The notes under the pieces: generated by a model
Databases searched by the model: none
What the model was told of the DNA's origin: nothing
Seen by the model: only the letters and a program-made list of their open reading frames with translations
DNA from: Goekera deserti
Lineage (GTDB): Bacteria; Actinomycetota; Actinomycetes; Mycobacteriales; Geodermatophilaceae
Length of the DNA stretch: 64,000 nucleotides
Assembly (NCBI RefSeq): GCF_010685995.1
Contig: NZ_JAAGWK010000028.1
Coordinates: 1 to 64,000, forward strand
Direction of reading: 5' to 3'
Made by a program: the position numbers and the translations under genes
Part shown: positions 37,063 through 47,084 of the stretch, one piece after another
Position numbering within the stretch: position 1 is the first letter of the stretch
How the letters are laid out: each line of letters opens with the position of its first letter

Positions 37063-38871
37063 TCAGAACAGGCGGTCGGGGTCATCGGGGTCGGTCGTGG
37101 CGCCGCCTGGCGCTGCACCGGTGCTGATCCCCGATGTGAGGACGTAGACCACGTGGGACCCGCGTCGAGGACCGACCGGCGCGAAGTCGATGAGGCCCCG
37201 TTTGCGCAGGCGGGTGAGACGGTTGCGGGCCGTCGCGACATCACAGTCCAGGTAGGCCCGCACGTCCTCGTTGGTGATGCGTCCGTGCCGCCGCAGGTGT
37301 CTGAGGATCTTGTCGTCGTCCTCGTCGATGGACCTGCTGGCATAGCTGACCGCGGTTCGCATGCCGGCTATCGAGGACGCGGTCAGCGCGTACCTCGGCT
37401 GGCTGCGGCGGGCCGAGGCGCGTGTGGCCTCCACCAGGCCCGCATCGGCCATCCGGCTCAGCACTCGTTGCACGTCTGCCGAGCTGCGCTGGAGCCTCGA
37501 GGAGAGCTGGCCTGCGTCCAGCGTCTTCGTCCGGCGCAGGGCGGTCAGGGCCATGAGGACGTCGACGTCCCCCGTCAGGGCTGGCGGCATCAGGTCCCCC
37601 CGGATGAAGCGGGCGAATGCGGCATCGCCGCGTCCGCCCGGCAAGGACACCCGGAATCGGACGCCGTCCTCCAGCGCCGGTGGCTCCTTGCCCAACCGTG
37701 CCACCTCACGGAACGCGCGGTCGAACCCGAGTCCTGACATCTCGGCCAGCTTCAGGCGGGCGAGGTTGACGGTCAGCAGCTCGTTGCGCGGCGAGGCAGC
37801 GTCGTGCAGGAGCCGGTCGACGCGAAGGGTGGGCAGGAGCCCTCCGGGACTGGTGACGACGAGTTCGTCAGGTGAGTGGACGATCTCCACGAGTCCCGGT
37901 TGTTCCCAGTCGCGGTGGGCGAACGCATTGGCCAGGATCTCCCGCAGGGCGTCCGGGGGGTAGTCGATCAGCTCGACCTGCTCGGCGCCCACCCTGATGG
38001 TCAGCACCGTCGCCAGGGTCGCCAGTACGGTGTTCAGCCGGTCCAGCAACGTCACGAGCGCGGGAGCCTCGTCGGTGCCCCGGAGCAGCACGCGCGCCTC
38101 GGAGCCAGGACTCTCGCGGGTCTGGACGTTCACCCCCCACTCCGGGGTGCACGAGCGGATGGCGTCCGGTGTCCCGAACAGGATCACGGCTGCCCGGGTC
38201 AGCTCGTCGCCGACCAGCAACGAGGTGTTGCGGCAGTACTCGACCGGGTCGGTCTCCGCGAGGTGCGCCAGGTCGGTGTGCCCGTTCAGCCGCAGGAGCG
38301 TCGCAGCGCGCTCCATCGCGGCGCGGGAGAGCGCCTCGATCCCGCACCCTGAGCTGCCGGCCGACCAGTCGTACCTCTCCCGGACGGTCCGGAGTCCCCG
38401 GAGCTGCTCCCCTCGCAGCGGCAGGCACTGGTCGCCGAACCGGTACTTGTACACTCCTTGGGTCGTCCCGTGCACTCCGTGGCCGCGGGGGACCACGAGC
38501 ACGTAGACCGTCTTCCCGTCGGGCTCGCGCGCCAGGGGGCGGACGGTGACCGCCGGCGACGTCCGCTGGTGGATGTTCCGCACCATCTCCTCGAGCGGGA
38601 AGCGCCGCGTGTCGACGCCCGTGATGGCTTCGGCGCGCGTCGGTGCGTGGTCCTTCACGCCGATGACGATGGCCCCGCCCTCGCCGTTCGCGAAGCAGAC
38701 CGCGGTCTCGGCCAGCAGCCTGTAGAAGTTCTCCTTGACCCGTCCGATGCTCGCCTGGTCGGCCGGTGGCGTGTCCTTGAAGTCCAGCACCTGCTGCTCG
38801 ATGCTGCTGGCGGACCAGCCGTCCCCGATCGCGATGAGCGCAGAGTCGGCAACTGCGAGCGCTTCCGGCAT
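37063..38871 (-). CDS. Schlafen/AlbA_2-type ATP-binding regulator-like protein
   Basis: A 602-residue protein with an N-terminal AlbA_2 (Schlafen-like) domain: SSIEQQVLDFKDT, LAETAVCFANGEGGAIVIGVKD and VYVLVVPRGHGVHGT. A histidine-kinase-like ATPase segment follows (PPDALREILANAFAHRDWEQPG, IVHSPDELVVTSPGGL), then tandem winged-helix segments at the C-terminus. Such proteins are variously annotated as transcriptional regulators, and some act in phage defence; the role here is unknown. Base composition is visibly less extreme than its neighbours in places, suggesting acquisition. It is convergent with the malic enzyme and divergent from fpg. Confidence 0.82.
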   Translation of the reverse strand: MPEALAVADSALIAIGDGWSASSIEQQVLDFKDTPPADQASIGRVKENFYRLLAETAVCFANGEGGAIVIGVKDHAPTRAEAITGVDTRRFPLEEMVRNIHQRTSPAVTVRPLAREPDGKTVYVLVVPRGHGVHGTTQGVYKYRFGDQCLPLRGEQLRGLRTVRERYDWSAGSSGCGIEALSRAAMERAATLLRLNGHTDLAHLAETDPVEYCRNTSLLVGDELTRAAVILFGTPDAIRSCTPEWGVNVQTRESPGSEARVLLRGTDEAPALVTLLDRLNTVLATLATVLTIRVGAEQVELIDYPPDALREILANAFAHRDWEQPGLVEIVHSPDELVVTSPGGLLPTLRVDRLLHDAASPRNELLTVNLARLKLAEMSGLGFDRAFREVARLGKEPPALEDGVRFRVSLPGGRGDAAFARFIRGDLMPPALTGDVDVLMALTALRRTKTLDAGQLSSRLQRSSADVQRVLSRMADAGLVEATRASARRSQPRYALTASSIAGMRTAVSYASRSIDEDDDKILRHLRRHGRITNEDVRAYLDCDVATARNRLTRLRKRGLIDFAPVGPRRGSHVVYVLTSGISTGAAPGGATTDPDDPDRLF

Positions 38872-38879
38872 GGCCCGAA

Positions 38880-38901
38880 TGATAAGTCATTGATAAGGTC
38901 G
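38880..38901. promoter_or_regulatory. AT-rich direct repeat upstream of the AlbA_2 gene
   Basis: The sequence TGATAAGTCATTGATAAGG just 5' of the minus-strand AlbA_2 gene contains two TGATAAG copies 12 bp apart in one of the most AT-rich spots of the window. It lies in the 74-bp divergent gap before fpg. It could be a -10 region or an operator for the AlbA_2 protein itself. Confidence 0.45.
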
Positions 38902-38945
38902 AACTCGTTCCTGCCTATCAATCAGCCCGTCCATGGGAGCTGCCG

Positions 38946-39818
38946 GTGCCCGAGCTGCCCGAAGTCGAGGCGCTGGCCGCCTTCCTCCGCGAGACCGCCG
39001 TCGGCCGTGTCGTCACCCGGGTCGACCTGGCCGGGGTGCAGGCGATCAAGACCTTCGACCCGCCGCTGTCGGCGCTGGGCGGGCTGGAGTTGACCGGGGC
39101 GTCCCGGCGCGGCAAGTTCCTGGACCTCGACGTGTCCGGGCTGCACCTGGTGGTGCACCTGGCCCGGGCCGGGTGGCTGCACTGGCGCCCGAACCTGCCG
39201 ACGGCGCCGCCGAAGCCGGGCAAGGGGCCGCTGGCGCTGCGCGTGCACCTCGCCCCGGTCGACGACGGCACCCCGCCGGAGGGCTTCGACCTCACCGAGG
39301 CCGGCACCCGCAAGGGCCTGGCGGTCTACGTCGTGCGCTCACCGGACGACGTCCCGGGGATCTCGAAGCTGGGCCCGGACGCGCTGGCGGTGGACGCCGA
39401 GCACCTCGGCAGGCTGATGCGCAGCCGCAAGGGCCAGCTCAAGGGGGCGATCACCGACCAGACGCTGATCGCCGGCATCGGCAACGCCTACTCCGATGAG
39501 ATCCTGCACGTGGCCCGGTTGTCGCCGTTCAAGAGCGCCGACCGGCTCACCGACGAGGAGCTGCTGCGGCTGCACACCGCCGTGCAGACCACGCTGCGCG
39601 ACGCGCTGGCCCGCCAGGTCGGGCAGAAGGCGGCGACGCTGAAGGGCGAGAAGCGCTCCGGGCTCCAGGTGCACGCCCGCACCGGCCTGCCCTGCCCGGT
39701 GTGCGGCGACACGGTGCGTGAGGTGAGCTTCGCCGACACGTCCCTGCAGTACTGCCCCACCTGCCAGACCGGCGGCAAGCCGCTGGCCGACCGGCGGATG
39801 TCCAAGCTGCTGCGCTGA
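38946..39818 (+). CDS. Fpg/Nei-family DNA glycosylase
   Basis: A 290-residue base-excision repair glycosylase/AP lyase. The catalytic N-terminus PELPEVE follows the initiator residue, Lys is present in RRGKFLDLD, the helix-two-turn-helix segment contains IAGIGNAYSDEILH, and a zinc finger of CPVCGD and CPTCQTGG lies at the C-terminus. Mid-protein TRKGLAVYVV and LGPDALAVD are typical. It is an Fpg-like branch common in actinobacteria; substrate preference (8-oxoguanine or oxidised pyrimidines) cannot be told. Start is GTG, and the 3' end is 19 bp from the convergent chemotaxis gene. Confidence 0.92.
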   Translation: MPELPEVEALAAFLRETAVGRVVTRVDLAGVQAIKTFDPPLSALGGLELTGASRRGKFLDLDVSGLHLVVHLARAGWLHWRPNLPTAPPKPGKGPLALRVHLAPVDDGTPPEGFDLTEAGTRKGLAVYVVRSPDDVPGISKLGPDALAVDAEHLGRLMRSRKGQLKGAITDQTLIAGIGNAYSDEILHVARLSPFKSADRLTDEELLRLHTAVQTTLRDALARQVGQKAATLKGEKRSGLQVHARTGLPCPVCGDTVREVSFADTSLQYCPTCQTGGKPLADRRMSKLLR

Positions 39819-39837
39819 CGGCCTCGGCTCCGGGCGG

Positions 39838-41460
39838 TCAGCAGGAGAAGCGGGACACGCTGCCGCGCAGTTCGCCGGCCATCCGGGACAGCTCGTCGAC
39901 GGCGACCCGGGTCTGGGTGAGTGCCTGCGTGGTGGCGGTGGCGGCAGCCGACACCCCGGTGGTGTTCCGGGCGATCTCCCCGGTCCCGGCGGAGGCCTCG
40001 GCCACCGAGCGGCTCATCTCCGTGGTCGTCGCGGTCTGCTCCTCCACGGCCGAGGCGATGGTCAGCTGGTAGTCGTTGATGGCCCCGATGACCTCGGAGA
40101 TCCGGCCGATGGCCCGGGCCGCGCCGCCGGTGTCGGTCTGGATCGTCTCGACCCGGCGGGAGATCTCCTCGGTGGCCCGGGCGGTCTCCTGGGCGAGTTC
40201 CTTGACCTCGTTGGCGACGACGGCGAAGCCCTTGCCGGCCTCCCCGGCACGGGCGGCCTCGATGGTGGCGTTCAGGGCCAGCAGGTTGGTCTGCTCGGCG
40301 ATCGAGGTGATCAGCTTGACCACGTCGCCGATCTCCCGGGAGCTCTCGCCCAGGGCGAGCACGGTGGCGTTGGTGGTCTCTGCCTCGGTGACGGCGGTCG
40401 CGGCGACGCGGGCGGCCTCGGTGGCGTTCTGGCTGATCTCGCGGATGCTGGCGCCCATCTGCTCGGCGCCGGCGGCGACGGTGCCGACGTTGCGGGACAC
40501 CTCCTCGGCCGCGCTGGAGACCACGCCGGACTGGGCGGCCGTCTCCTCCGCCGAGGCGGAGATCTGCGCGGCCGACGCACTGAGCTGCTCCGCGGACGCC
40601 GCGACCGCGTCGGCGGAGGTGGCGACGGTGGAGATGACCGAGGCCAGCTGGCCGACGAAGCGGTTGAAGCTGGTGGCGATGCCGCTCAGCTCGTCGGAGC
40701 CCGACTCGTCCAGCCGCTGGGTCAGGTCGCCGTCGCCCTCGGCGATCTCGTCCAGGTGCCGGTGCAGGTCGCCCAGCGGGCGCCGGATCGACACGGTGAT
40801 GAACGCGGCGAGCAGCCCGGCCAGGAGCAGTCCGGTGCCCGTCGCCAGCCACATCAGCCGCTCGGCGTGCTCGGCACCGGCCTGGGCGGCCTCGGAGGTG
40901 GCCGCGGCCTGGGCGGTCGCGTTCTCGGCGAGGGCCGCCACGGCCGTGGCCATCGCGTCGAACTCGACCAGCGCCTGCCCCAGGACCAGCTCGTTCGCGC
41001 CCGCCACGGCCGCCGGTGAACCGACGCGGTAGGCGGCGATGACCTGGGCGTCGATGGCCATGAACCGGTCGAAGGCCGCGCCCGCCTCGGTGAGCAGCCG
41101 GCGCTGGTCGGTGGTGAGCTCGAGCGCGTCCAGGGCTGCGAGGTCGGTGGCGAAGACCTCGGTGGACTCGAGGAAGAGCGCCCGCGTGCCCGTGCTGTCC
41201 GAGGCGGCGTCGACCACACCGCCGCGGGCGTTGTCGAAGGCGTAGGCGGTCTGCCAGCCGTTGAGGTCGGCGGAGCGGAACTTCGCCTCGGCAGCCCAGG
41301 CGGCCAGCTCCTCGGCCTCGCGCGCGTCCCCGGCCAGCCGGTGCTGCTCGGAGAACCCGGAGATCCCGAGCCCGCCCAGCACCACGGTGATCACCGCCAG
41401 CAGCAGGAAGCCCGTCACCAGTCGGGTCCCGATCCGGACCCTGCGTGCAACGCCGCCCAT
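39838..41460 (-). CDS. methyl-accepting chemotaxis protein 1
   Basis: A 540-residue transmembrane chemoreceptor. Helix 1 ([20 protein letters not shown]) and helix 2 ([19 protein letters not shown], about 205-225) flank a periplasmic 4-helix-bundle sensor. A HAMP domain ([25 protein letters not shown]) and a long signalling coiled coil follow, with the conserved hairpin [45 protein letters not shown]. It ends in FSC with no CheR-tethering peptide. GAAGGGG precedes the ATG. No che operon is in the window. The signalling domain is nearly identical to that of the receptor at 51 kb. Confidence 0.93.
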   Translation of the reverse strand: MGGVARRVRIGTRLVTGFLLLAVITVVLGGLGISGFSEQHRLAGDAREAEELAAWAAEAKFRSADLNGWQTAYAFDNARGGVVDAASDSTGTRALFLESTEVFATDLAALDALELTTDQRRLLTEAGAAFDRFMAIDAQVIAAYRVGSPAAVAGANELVLGQALVEFDAMATAVAALAENATAQAAATSEAAQAGAEHAERLMWLATGTGLLLAGLLAAFITVSIRRPLGDLHRHLDEIAEGDGDLTQRLDESGSDELSGIATSFNRFVGQLASVISTVATSADAVAASAEQLSASAAQISASAEETAAQSGVVSSAAEEVSRNVGTVAAGAEQMGASIREISQNATEAARVAATAVTEAETTNATVLALGESSREIGDVVKLITSIAEQTNLLALNATIEAARAGEAGKGFAVVANEVKELAQETARATEEISRRVETIQTDTGGAARAIGRISEVIGAINDYQLTIASAVEEQTATTTEMSRSVAEASAGTGEIARNTTGVSAAATATTQALTQTRVAVDELSRMAGELRGSVSRFSC

Positions 41461-41600
41461 GTCGACCCCTTCGTCCGCGCCGTCCGGTGGCCGTCGTCGG
41501 CCGACCACGGGCGCACCTCTCTCATCGCCCGGGTCGGGGCCGATGTGAACTCGAATGTCCCGAGCCGAAGCGGAGCCGTATGTCCGGGAGCGGCCCGGTC

Positions 41601-42236
41601 TCAGCCGTCGACGTCGGTGCGGTCGACCCGCCGGTGGAACCGGGTGCCCAGGCGCCCGCCCAGCATCGCCCCGACCAGCGAGGTCGCCACCACCGCCACC
41701 AGCGCGACCACCGCGGCGGTGGACACGGTGCCCTCGTCCACGGGGATGCGCGGCAGGTCGAGCCGCTGCAGCAGGTTGTACCGGGAACCGCCCACCAGGG
41801 CCGCGACCCCCAGCACCAGGACGGCGAGCAGCCCCACCAGCCAGACGGCGATGCCCTGCCGGGTGCCGTGGAAGCGGGCCATCCGACCGGCCACGTACCC
41901 GCCGGCGAGGTACGCGAGGAACACCACGACCAGCAGTGCGACGGTCCCGGCCGTGCCGATGGCGGTCGCCTCCTCGGCGGTCTCGACGGCCGCGGGCTCG
42001 GCCTCGGTCAGACCGACCGACACCCCGGCGGCGACCAGCGCGCCGATCAGCAGCACCGCCAGCCCGGTCGCCGAGAGCCAGCCGAAGAAGGCCGAGCCCC
42101 ACTTCACCCCGCCGTACCGGGCACGCTGGGCGGCGACCACCTGGTTCGTCGTGGGGCTCGCTGTGGTGGCGGGGCCGACGCTCGCGGGGGTGCCGCCGTG
42201 CTCCGTCGTGCCGGGGGCCGGGTCGGTGCTGCTCAT
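41601..42236 (-). CDS. four-helix membrane protein of unknown function
   Basis: A 211-residue protein with a polar Thr/Pro-rich N-terminal 35 residues and about four membrane helices ([86 protein letters not shown]). The [17 protein letters not shown] motif between helices resembles a widespread actinobacterial membrane family without known role. It lies upstream of the chemoreceptor gene on the same strand. Confidence 0.75.
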   Translation of the reverse strand: MSSTDPAPGTTEHGGTPASVGPATTASPTTNQVVAAQRARYGGVKWGSAFFGWLSATGLAVLLIGALVAAGVSVGLTEAEPAAVETAEEATAIGTAGTVALLVVVFLAYLAGGYVAGRMARFHGTRQGIAVWLVGLLAVLVLGVAALVGGSRYNLLQRLDLPRIPVDEGTVSTAAVVALVAVVATSLVGAMLGGRLGTRFHRRVDRTDVDG

Positions 42237-42350
42237 GCCGTGATCGTGCCGGGTCCCGGCGCGGGCGGCAGGCCGGACCGGCGCTGCGCGGGGACCCGCA
42301 CCGGTCCGGGGCAGGTCAGGGCGCGGGGCTGCCGGGTGGCCGGCCCACGT

Positions 42351-43523
42351 TCAGGACGTCGCGGGGGCGTGGTCGCCGGTGACCGGCTCGTCGTCGGCAG
42401 AGCCCACGGCCGACCACCAGTCGGTGAGCGGCGGGGGCGCCAGGACGTCGACCCGCTCGCCGGGCCGGGGCACGACCAACTGCACACCCCGGTGGGCGGC
42501 GGCTGCGCACAGCCGCTGCACCGGCTCGGCCCAGCGGTGGAACGCCAGGTTGAACGTGGCCCAGTGCACCGGCAGCAGCACGGCCCCGCCGAGGTCGTCG
42601 TGCGCCCGCACGGCCTCCTCCGGGGTCATGTGCACTGCCTTCCAGGCGTCGTTGTACGCCCCCACCGGCAGCAGCGTCAGGTCGAAGGGCCCGAAGCGCG
42701 CCCCGATCCCGGCGAAGGCCGGGGTGTACCCGGTGTCCCCGCCGAAGAAGACCCGGTGCCGCGGCCCGGCCACCACCCAGGACGACCACAGGGTGGTGTC
42801 CCGGGGGAAGAAGCGGCCGGAGAAGTGCCGCGCTTCGGTGCAGGTGAGCGTCAGCCCACCGATCGTGGTGCTGCCGTCCCAGTCCAGCTCGACGATCCGG
42901 TGCTCCGGCACGCCCCAGCCGCGCAGGTGCACCCCGATGCCCAGCGGGACGACGAACGGGGCGTCCTGCTCCCGCACCAGCGCCCGCACCGTCGGCAGGT
43001 CGAGGTGGTCGTAGTGGTCGTGCGAGATGAGCACGGCGTCGACCCGGGGCAGGGTCTCCACCGGCACCGGAGCCGGGTGCAGCCGCCGCGGCCCGAACAC
43101 CGGCGACGGGGACACCCGCTCGCCCCACACCGGGTCGACCAGCAGCCGCTGGCCGTCCACCTCCAGCAGCGCGCTGGAGTGGCCCAGCCAGGTGACGGCC
43201 AGCTCGGCGGCCTCGGTCGGCAGCTGCGGCCGGGCGAGTGGCACCGGGCGTGCGGGCAGCCCCACGTGCCGGTCCTCGTGCATCTGCCGCAGCAGGCCCT
43301 TGCGTGCGCTGGTCGGCGGGATCGCCGGCGTGGGCAGGGTGTTGCGGAACTTCCCCTCGGAGAACTGCGGGGACCCGGCGACCGTGGGGCGCAGCTTGCG
43401 GCGGCTGGCGCCCAGGGCCGGGGGCAGGCCCCACGCGGCGCGGGTCAGCCAGCCGACCGGTGCGGCGATGCCGGCCAGGACGGTGGCGCGGCGGACGGCG
43501 GTGCGGAGACGTGGGGACGGCAC
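42351..43523 (-). CDS. metallo-beta-lactamase-fold hydrolase, UlaG/NAPE-PLD-like
   Basis: A 390-residue hydrolase. After a short hydrophobic/basic N-terminus, the MBL domain begins near TWLGHSSALLEVDGQRLLVDPVWGER. The metal motif is ISHDHYDHLD, followed by IVELDWDGSTTIGG, FFGGDTGY, LPVGAYND and PVHWATF. This sequence of motifs is shared by UlaG-like lactonases and N-acyl-phosphatidylethanolamine phospholipase D-like proteins. The substrate is unknown. The GTG start is supported by a GGAG close upstream, at slightly short spacing. Confidence 0.85.
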   Translation of the reverse strand: MPSPRLRTAVRRATVLAGIAAPVGWLTRAAWGLPPALGASRRKLRPTVAGSPQFSEGKFRNTLPTPAIPPTSARKGLLRQMHEDRHVGLPARPVPLARPQLPTEAAELAVTWLGHSSALLEVDGQRLLVDPVWGERVSPSPVFGPRRLHPAPVPVETLPRVDAVLISHDHYDHLDLPTVRALVREQDAPFVVPLGIGVHLRGWGVPEHRIVELDWDGSTTIGGLTLTCTEARHFSGRFFPRDTTLWSSWVVAGPRHRVFFGGDTGYTPAFAGIGARFGPFDLTLLPVGAYNDAWKAVHMTPEEAVRAHDDLGGAVLLPVHWATFNLAFHRWAEPVQRLCAAAAHRGVQLVVPRPGERVDVLAPPPLTDWWSAVGSADDEPVTGDHAPATS

Positions 43524-43572
43524 GGCTCCAGCATCCCAGCCCGGTGCCCGGACGTCCGCCGCCCGGGGGGGC

Positions 43573-44442
43573 TCAGCCCGGCCTGTCGTACCTGCCCCCG
43601 TCCCGCGGCGCCGGGTCCCAGGGGCTCGGTGGCTCCAGCGCGGGGGCCGGTGCAGCCGGCTGCGGGTCCTGGTGCGGTTCCGGGTGCGGCGGCCCGGGCG
43701 GCTGCCAGCCGGCGGGGACGACGGCCGGGCCGGCCGGCGGCCCCCACGCCCCCGGGACCGGTGGAGCCCAGCCGGCCGGTGCCGGGGCGGTGCCCGCGGC
43801 CGCGGTGAGCAGCCAGGCGGTGAGCAGCAGCGCCAGCACCGCGACGGCCACCCCCAGGGCGCCGGCGAACAGCAGCAGCCACCCGCCGGCGCCCAGCGCC
43901 ACGGCGACGGGGTAGCTGGCGTCGCCGAACGCGGTGCTGTCCGCCCGGACGGCGAGCAGCTGGACCGCCCACACCAGCGACACTCCCGCGACGGTCCCGC
44001 CGCCGGTGGCCGCGAGCGCCGGGCCCCAGACCCGGCTGCAGGGGAGCAGGGCGGCCACCGTGCCGGCGACCAGCACCGCCAGCGGCACCAGCAGGACCAG
44101 GCCGTAGCGCACGGGCGTGCCGAAGTCGAGGTCGGAGTCGAAGGCGGGGTCGTCCAGCCCGCTGAGGTCCAACAGCCGGATGTGCCAGCCGGTGACCACC
44201 TGCCGGCTGGACCCGATGTCGCCCGGGGTGCCGTAGGTGGTCGTGTAGAGCTGGAGCAGCGGGGCCAGCAGGCACAGCACCGCGGTGACCCCGGCCGTGC
44301 CCGCCATGGCCGACAGCAGGGTCTGGCCGGTGCGGTCCGGCAGGGTCGCCTCCCCCGCGGTGGGCGCCGGACCCGCATCGGGCCCGGGCGGCGGGGGCAG
44401 CTCGCCCGGCGCGGCCCCCATCCAGCCGGTGCTGCTGCTCAT
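43573..44442 (-). CDS. membrane protein with proline-rich cytoplasmic ends
   Basis: A 289-residue protein not matched to a named family. A Pro/Gly-rich N-terminus (residues 1-40) precedes a membrane helix (AMAGTAGVTAVLCLLAPLLQLY), an extracytoplasmic loop of ~50 residues rich in Asp and Thr, and three further helices (YGLVLLVPLAVLVAGTVAALL, GTVAGVSLVWAVQLLAV, WLLLFAGALGVAVAVLALLL). The C-terminal ~70 residues are Pro/Trp/Gly-rich. It is downstream of the FtsX permease gene after a 173-bp gap in which I see no gene. Confidence 0.7.
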   Translation of the reverse strand: MSSSTGWMGAAPGELPPPPGPDAGPAPTAGEATLPDRTGQTLLSAMAGTAGVTAVLCLLAPLLQLYTTTYGTPGDIGSSRQVVTGWHIRLLDLSGLDDPAFDSDLDFGTPVRYGLVLLVPLAVLVAGTVAALLPCSRVWGPALAATGGGTVAGVSLVWAVQLLAVRADSTAFGDASYPVAVALGAGGWLLLFAGALGVAVAVLALLLTAWLLTAAAGTAPAPAGWAPPVPGAWGPPAGPAVVPAGWQPPGPPHPEPHQDPQPAAPAPALEPPSPWDPAPRDGGRYDRPG

Positions 44443-44615
44443 CGGTGCCGTGCTCCCGTCGTCGTCCCTGGTCGGTCGGCGGTGCAGCGGACCGGCCTGC
44501 GGCGGCGGACCCGCGCGCAGCCTCAGTGTGCGGGGTGCCAGCTGGCGCCGGGCGTCCTCGCGGGGTGGGCGCGGTCCGTCGCCGCCCGGCTGCGGACGCT
44601 CCCGGGTGGGCCGGG

Positions 44616-47078
44616 TCAGCCGGCGATCGCGGCGACCGGTGCGGTGCGCGCCGCCCGCCGGCCCGGCAGGACCGAGGCGAGGAGGCCGGCCAGGGTGGCC
44701 ACCCCGACGATCGCGGCGACCTGCAGCCAGGGCACCGACAGCACCACGTCGCCCAGCCCGCCCAGCACCGACGCCGCACCGACCAGCCCGTACGCGCCGC
44801 CGATCAGCACCCCGAGCACCGCGGCGACGCCGGCGACCAGCACCGCCTCCCAGGCGAGCACCCCCCGCAGCTGGCGCCGGGTGAGCCCCAGCGCCCGCAG
44901 CAGGCCGCTCTCCTGGCGTCGCTCGACCACCGAGAGCGCCAGGGTGTTGCCCACGCCGATCAGCGCGATCAGCACCGCCACCCCGAGCAGCGCCGTGACC
45001 AGCAGCAGCAGGACGTCGAGGACGCCGTCGATCGCCGCCCGCTCGGTGGCGATGCCGGCCACCTGCGCGGCGGGCAGGGCGGCGCTCGCCAGGTCCGACA
45101 CCTCGTCGACGACCGCGCCCTCGTCGACACCGTCGGCCAGCCGCAGCCACAGCTCGGACACCGTGGCGTCCGGGGCGAGCGCGGTGAGCTCCACCGGGGT
45201 GAGCCGCGGCGTGCCCACCCGGTCGTCGCCGACCACCGCGGTGAACGTGAGGGACCGGTCCTGCTCGGTGAACGTGACGGGCTCGCCGGACTCCACCGAC
45301 CAGGCCGACGCCAGCGACGGCGGAAGCACCACCTCGCCCAGGACCGGGAGGTCGGTGCCCGCGGTCGAGCGCAGCACCCGCCCGGCCTGGGTGGCGTCGA
45401 CGGCCTCCACCGGCAAGCTCGACCCGTCCGGCCCGACCAGCGGCGCGGACTGCACGGCCAGCCCGGCAGCGACGCCGTCCACGCCCTCGAGCCGGCCCAG
45501 CAGCGACGCGGGCACCGGCGTCCCGCCGCCCTGGACGACGACGTCGGTGGGCAGCACGGCGGCGAGCTCCGCGGTGACGGTCGCCCGGGTCGAGGCGGCA
45601 CCGACGACCATGGCCGTGGTGAGCGAGACCCCGATCAGCAGCGCGGTGGCGGTGGCCGCGGTGCGCCGGGGGTTGCGGGTGGCGTTGCCGGCGGCGAGCC
45701 GCCCGGGCACCCCGCCGAGCCGGCCGGCGAGCCGGCCCGCGGCGGCCACGACCGGCGGCAGCGCGCGCTGAGCCAGCACCAGGACGCCCAGCGAGCTGAG
45801 CACGCCGCCGGGCAGGGCCACCAGCACCTGCGAGGACAGCACACCGACAGCCAGCAGCGCGACGCCGCTCAGCAGCAGGGCCGTGCCCAGGGCCAGGCGC
45901 AGCACCCCCGACCGGGACCGCAGCGGCGCCGGGTCCTGTGGGCGCAGCGCGGCCAGCGGCGCCACCCGGGTGGCCGCGTGCGCGGGGGCGAGCGCCGCGA
46001 CGACGGTGACCACCGTGCCGACCAGCAACCCGGCGAGGACCGCGACCAGCGGCACCGACACCCCGGACAGCGGGATCGGCGAGTCGGTGCCCACGGCGGC
46101 GGAGATGCCGGCGGCGAGCCCCACCCCGGCGAGCACACCCACCACGGAGGCGGCCAGTCCGGTCACCAGCGCCTCGCCGAGCACGCTGCGGCGCACCTGC
46201 CCGGCCGTCGCGCCGACGCAGCGCAGCAGCGCCAGCTCGCGGGTGCGCTGGGCCAGCAGCACCGCGAACGTGTTGGCGATGACGAGACCGGCCACCAGGA
46301 CGGCGACGGTGGCGAACACCAGCAGCACGGCGGCGAGCGCGGCGGCGTTGCCGGTCAGCTCCGCGACCCGGGCGTCGGCCGCCTGGGTGCCGGTCTGCAC
46401 CTCGGCCGTCGGTGGCAGTGCGGCCCGCACCTGAGCGGCCAGGGCATCGGGCACCACCCGGTTCCAGCCGGCGACGCGCAACTCGGTCGGCTGCGTGGCC
46501 CCCCAGGCGCGCACCTGGTCGGTGCTGGCCCAGGCGCGGGCGTAGAGCCCGGCCGTCGGGTCGCCGCGCAGGTCGACGATGCCGACGACGGTGACCTCCG
46601 ACGTCGTCGCCACGCCCTCGGCGTCGAAGCTGGTCACCGGGACGACGTCGCCGAGGGCGGCGTCCGAGCCCTGGCTGACCGCGATCTCCCCGGGCGCCTG
46701 CGGCAGCGCGCCCGCGGCCAGCCGCTGCCAGCGCAGCGCCGGGGCGTCGGCGACCGAGTCGACCAGGACGTACTGCGCTCCCGAGCGGTCCGGCAGCACC
46801 GCCTGCACCGACGTCTCCCACGTCGGCGCGACGTCGGCCACCAGGGGCAGGGCGGTGAGGGTGGCGACGTCGTCGGCGAGCGAGGAGCCGTCGGAGGAGG
46901 TGACGACGGCGCCGGTGCCGACGTACTGGGCGCCGAGGGCGTCCAGCAGCGTGGCCCGGGAGGTCGCGTTGAGCACCAGCGTGGCGACGACGAAGGCGAC
47001 CGCGATCACGATCGCCAGCATCGAGGCGACCAGGCGCGCGGCGTTGGCCCGCACCTGGGCGAACAGCACCTGTCCCAT
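44616..47078 (-). CDS. FtsX-type ABC transporter permease
   Basis: An 820-residue permease of the MacB/FtsX type. A first membrane helix (LVASMLAIVIAVAFVVATLVL) is followed by a ~200-residue extracytoplasmic domain, and two FtsX domains of four helices each (starting near AALAAVLLVFATVAVLVAGLVIANTFAVLLAQRTRELALLRCVGAT and near LLVTALLGVAVLIALIGVGNTLALSVVERRQESGLLRALGLTRRQL) carry the characteristic RELALLR and ESGLLRALG segments. It lies 6 nt downstream of the ATPase gene. Such systems act as mechanotransmitters or exporters of lipoproteins, peptides or drugs; the cargo is unknown. Confidence 0.93.
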   Translation of the reverse strand: MGQVLFAQVRANAARLVASMLAIVIAVAFVVATLVLNATSRATLLDALGAQYVGTGAVVTSSDGSSLADDVATLTALPLVADVAPTWETSVQAVLPDRSGAQYVLVDSVADAPALRWQRLAAGALPQAPGEIAVSQGSDAALGDVVPVTSFDAEGVATTSEVTVVGIVDLRGDPTAGLYARAWASTDQVRAWGATQPTELRVAGWNRVVPDALAAQVRAALPPTAEVQTGTQAADARVAELTGNAAALAAVLLVFATVAVLVAGLVIANTFAVLLAQRTRELALLRCVGATAGQVRRSVLGEALVTGLAASVVGVLAGVGLAAGISAAVGTDSPIPLSGVSVPLVAVLAGLLVGTVVTVVAALAPAHAATRVAPLAALRPQDPAPLRSRSGVLRLALGTALLLSGVALLAVGVLSSQVLVALPGGVLSSLGVLVLAQRALPPVVAAAGRLAGRLGGVPGRLAAGNATRNPRRTAATATALLIGVSLTTAMVVGAASTRATVTAELAAVLPTDVVVQGGGTPVPASLLGRLEGVDGVAAGLAVQSAPLVGPDGSSLPVEAVDATQAGRVLRSTAGTDLPVLGEVVLPPSLASAWSVESGEPVTFTEQDRSLTFTAVVGDDRVGTPRLTPVELTALAPDATVSELWLRLADGVDEGAVVDEVSDLASAALPAAQVAGIATERAAIDGVLDVLLLLVTALLGVAVLIALIGVGNTLALSVVERRQESGLLRALGLTRRQLRGVLAWEAVLVAGVAAVLGVLIGGAYGLVGAASVLGGLGDVVLSVPWLQVAAIVGVATLAGLLASVLPGRRAARTAPVAAIAG

Positions 47079-47084
47079 GGCCGG

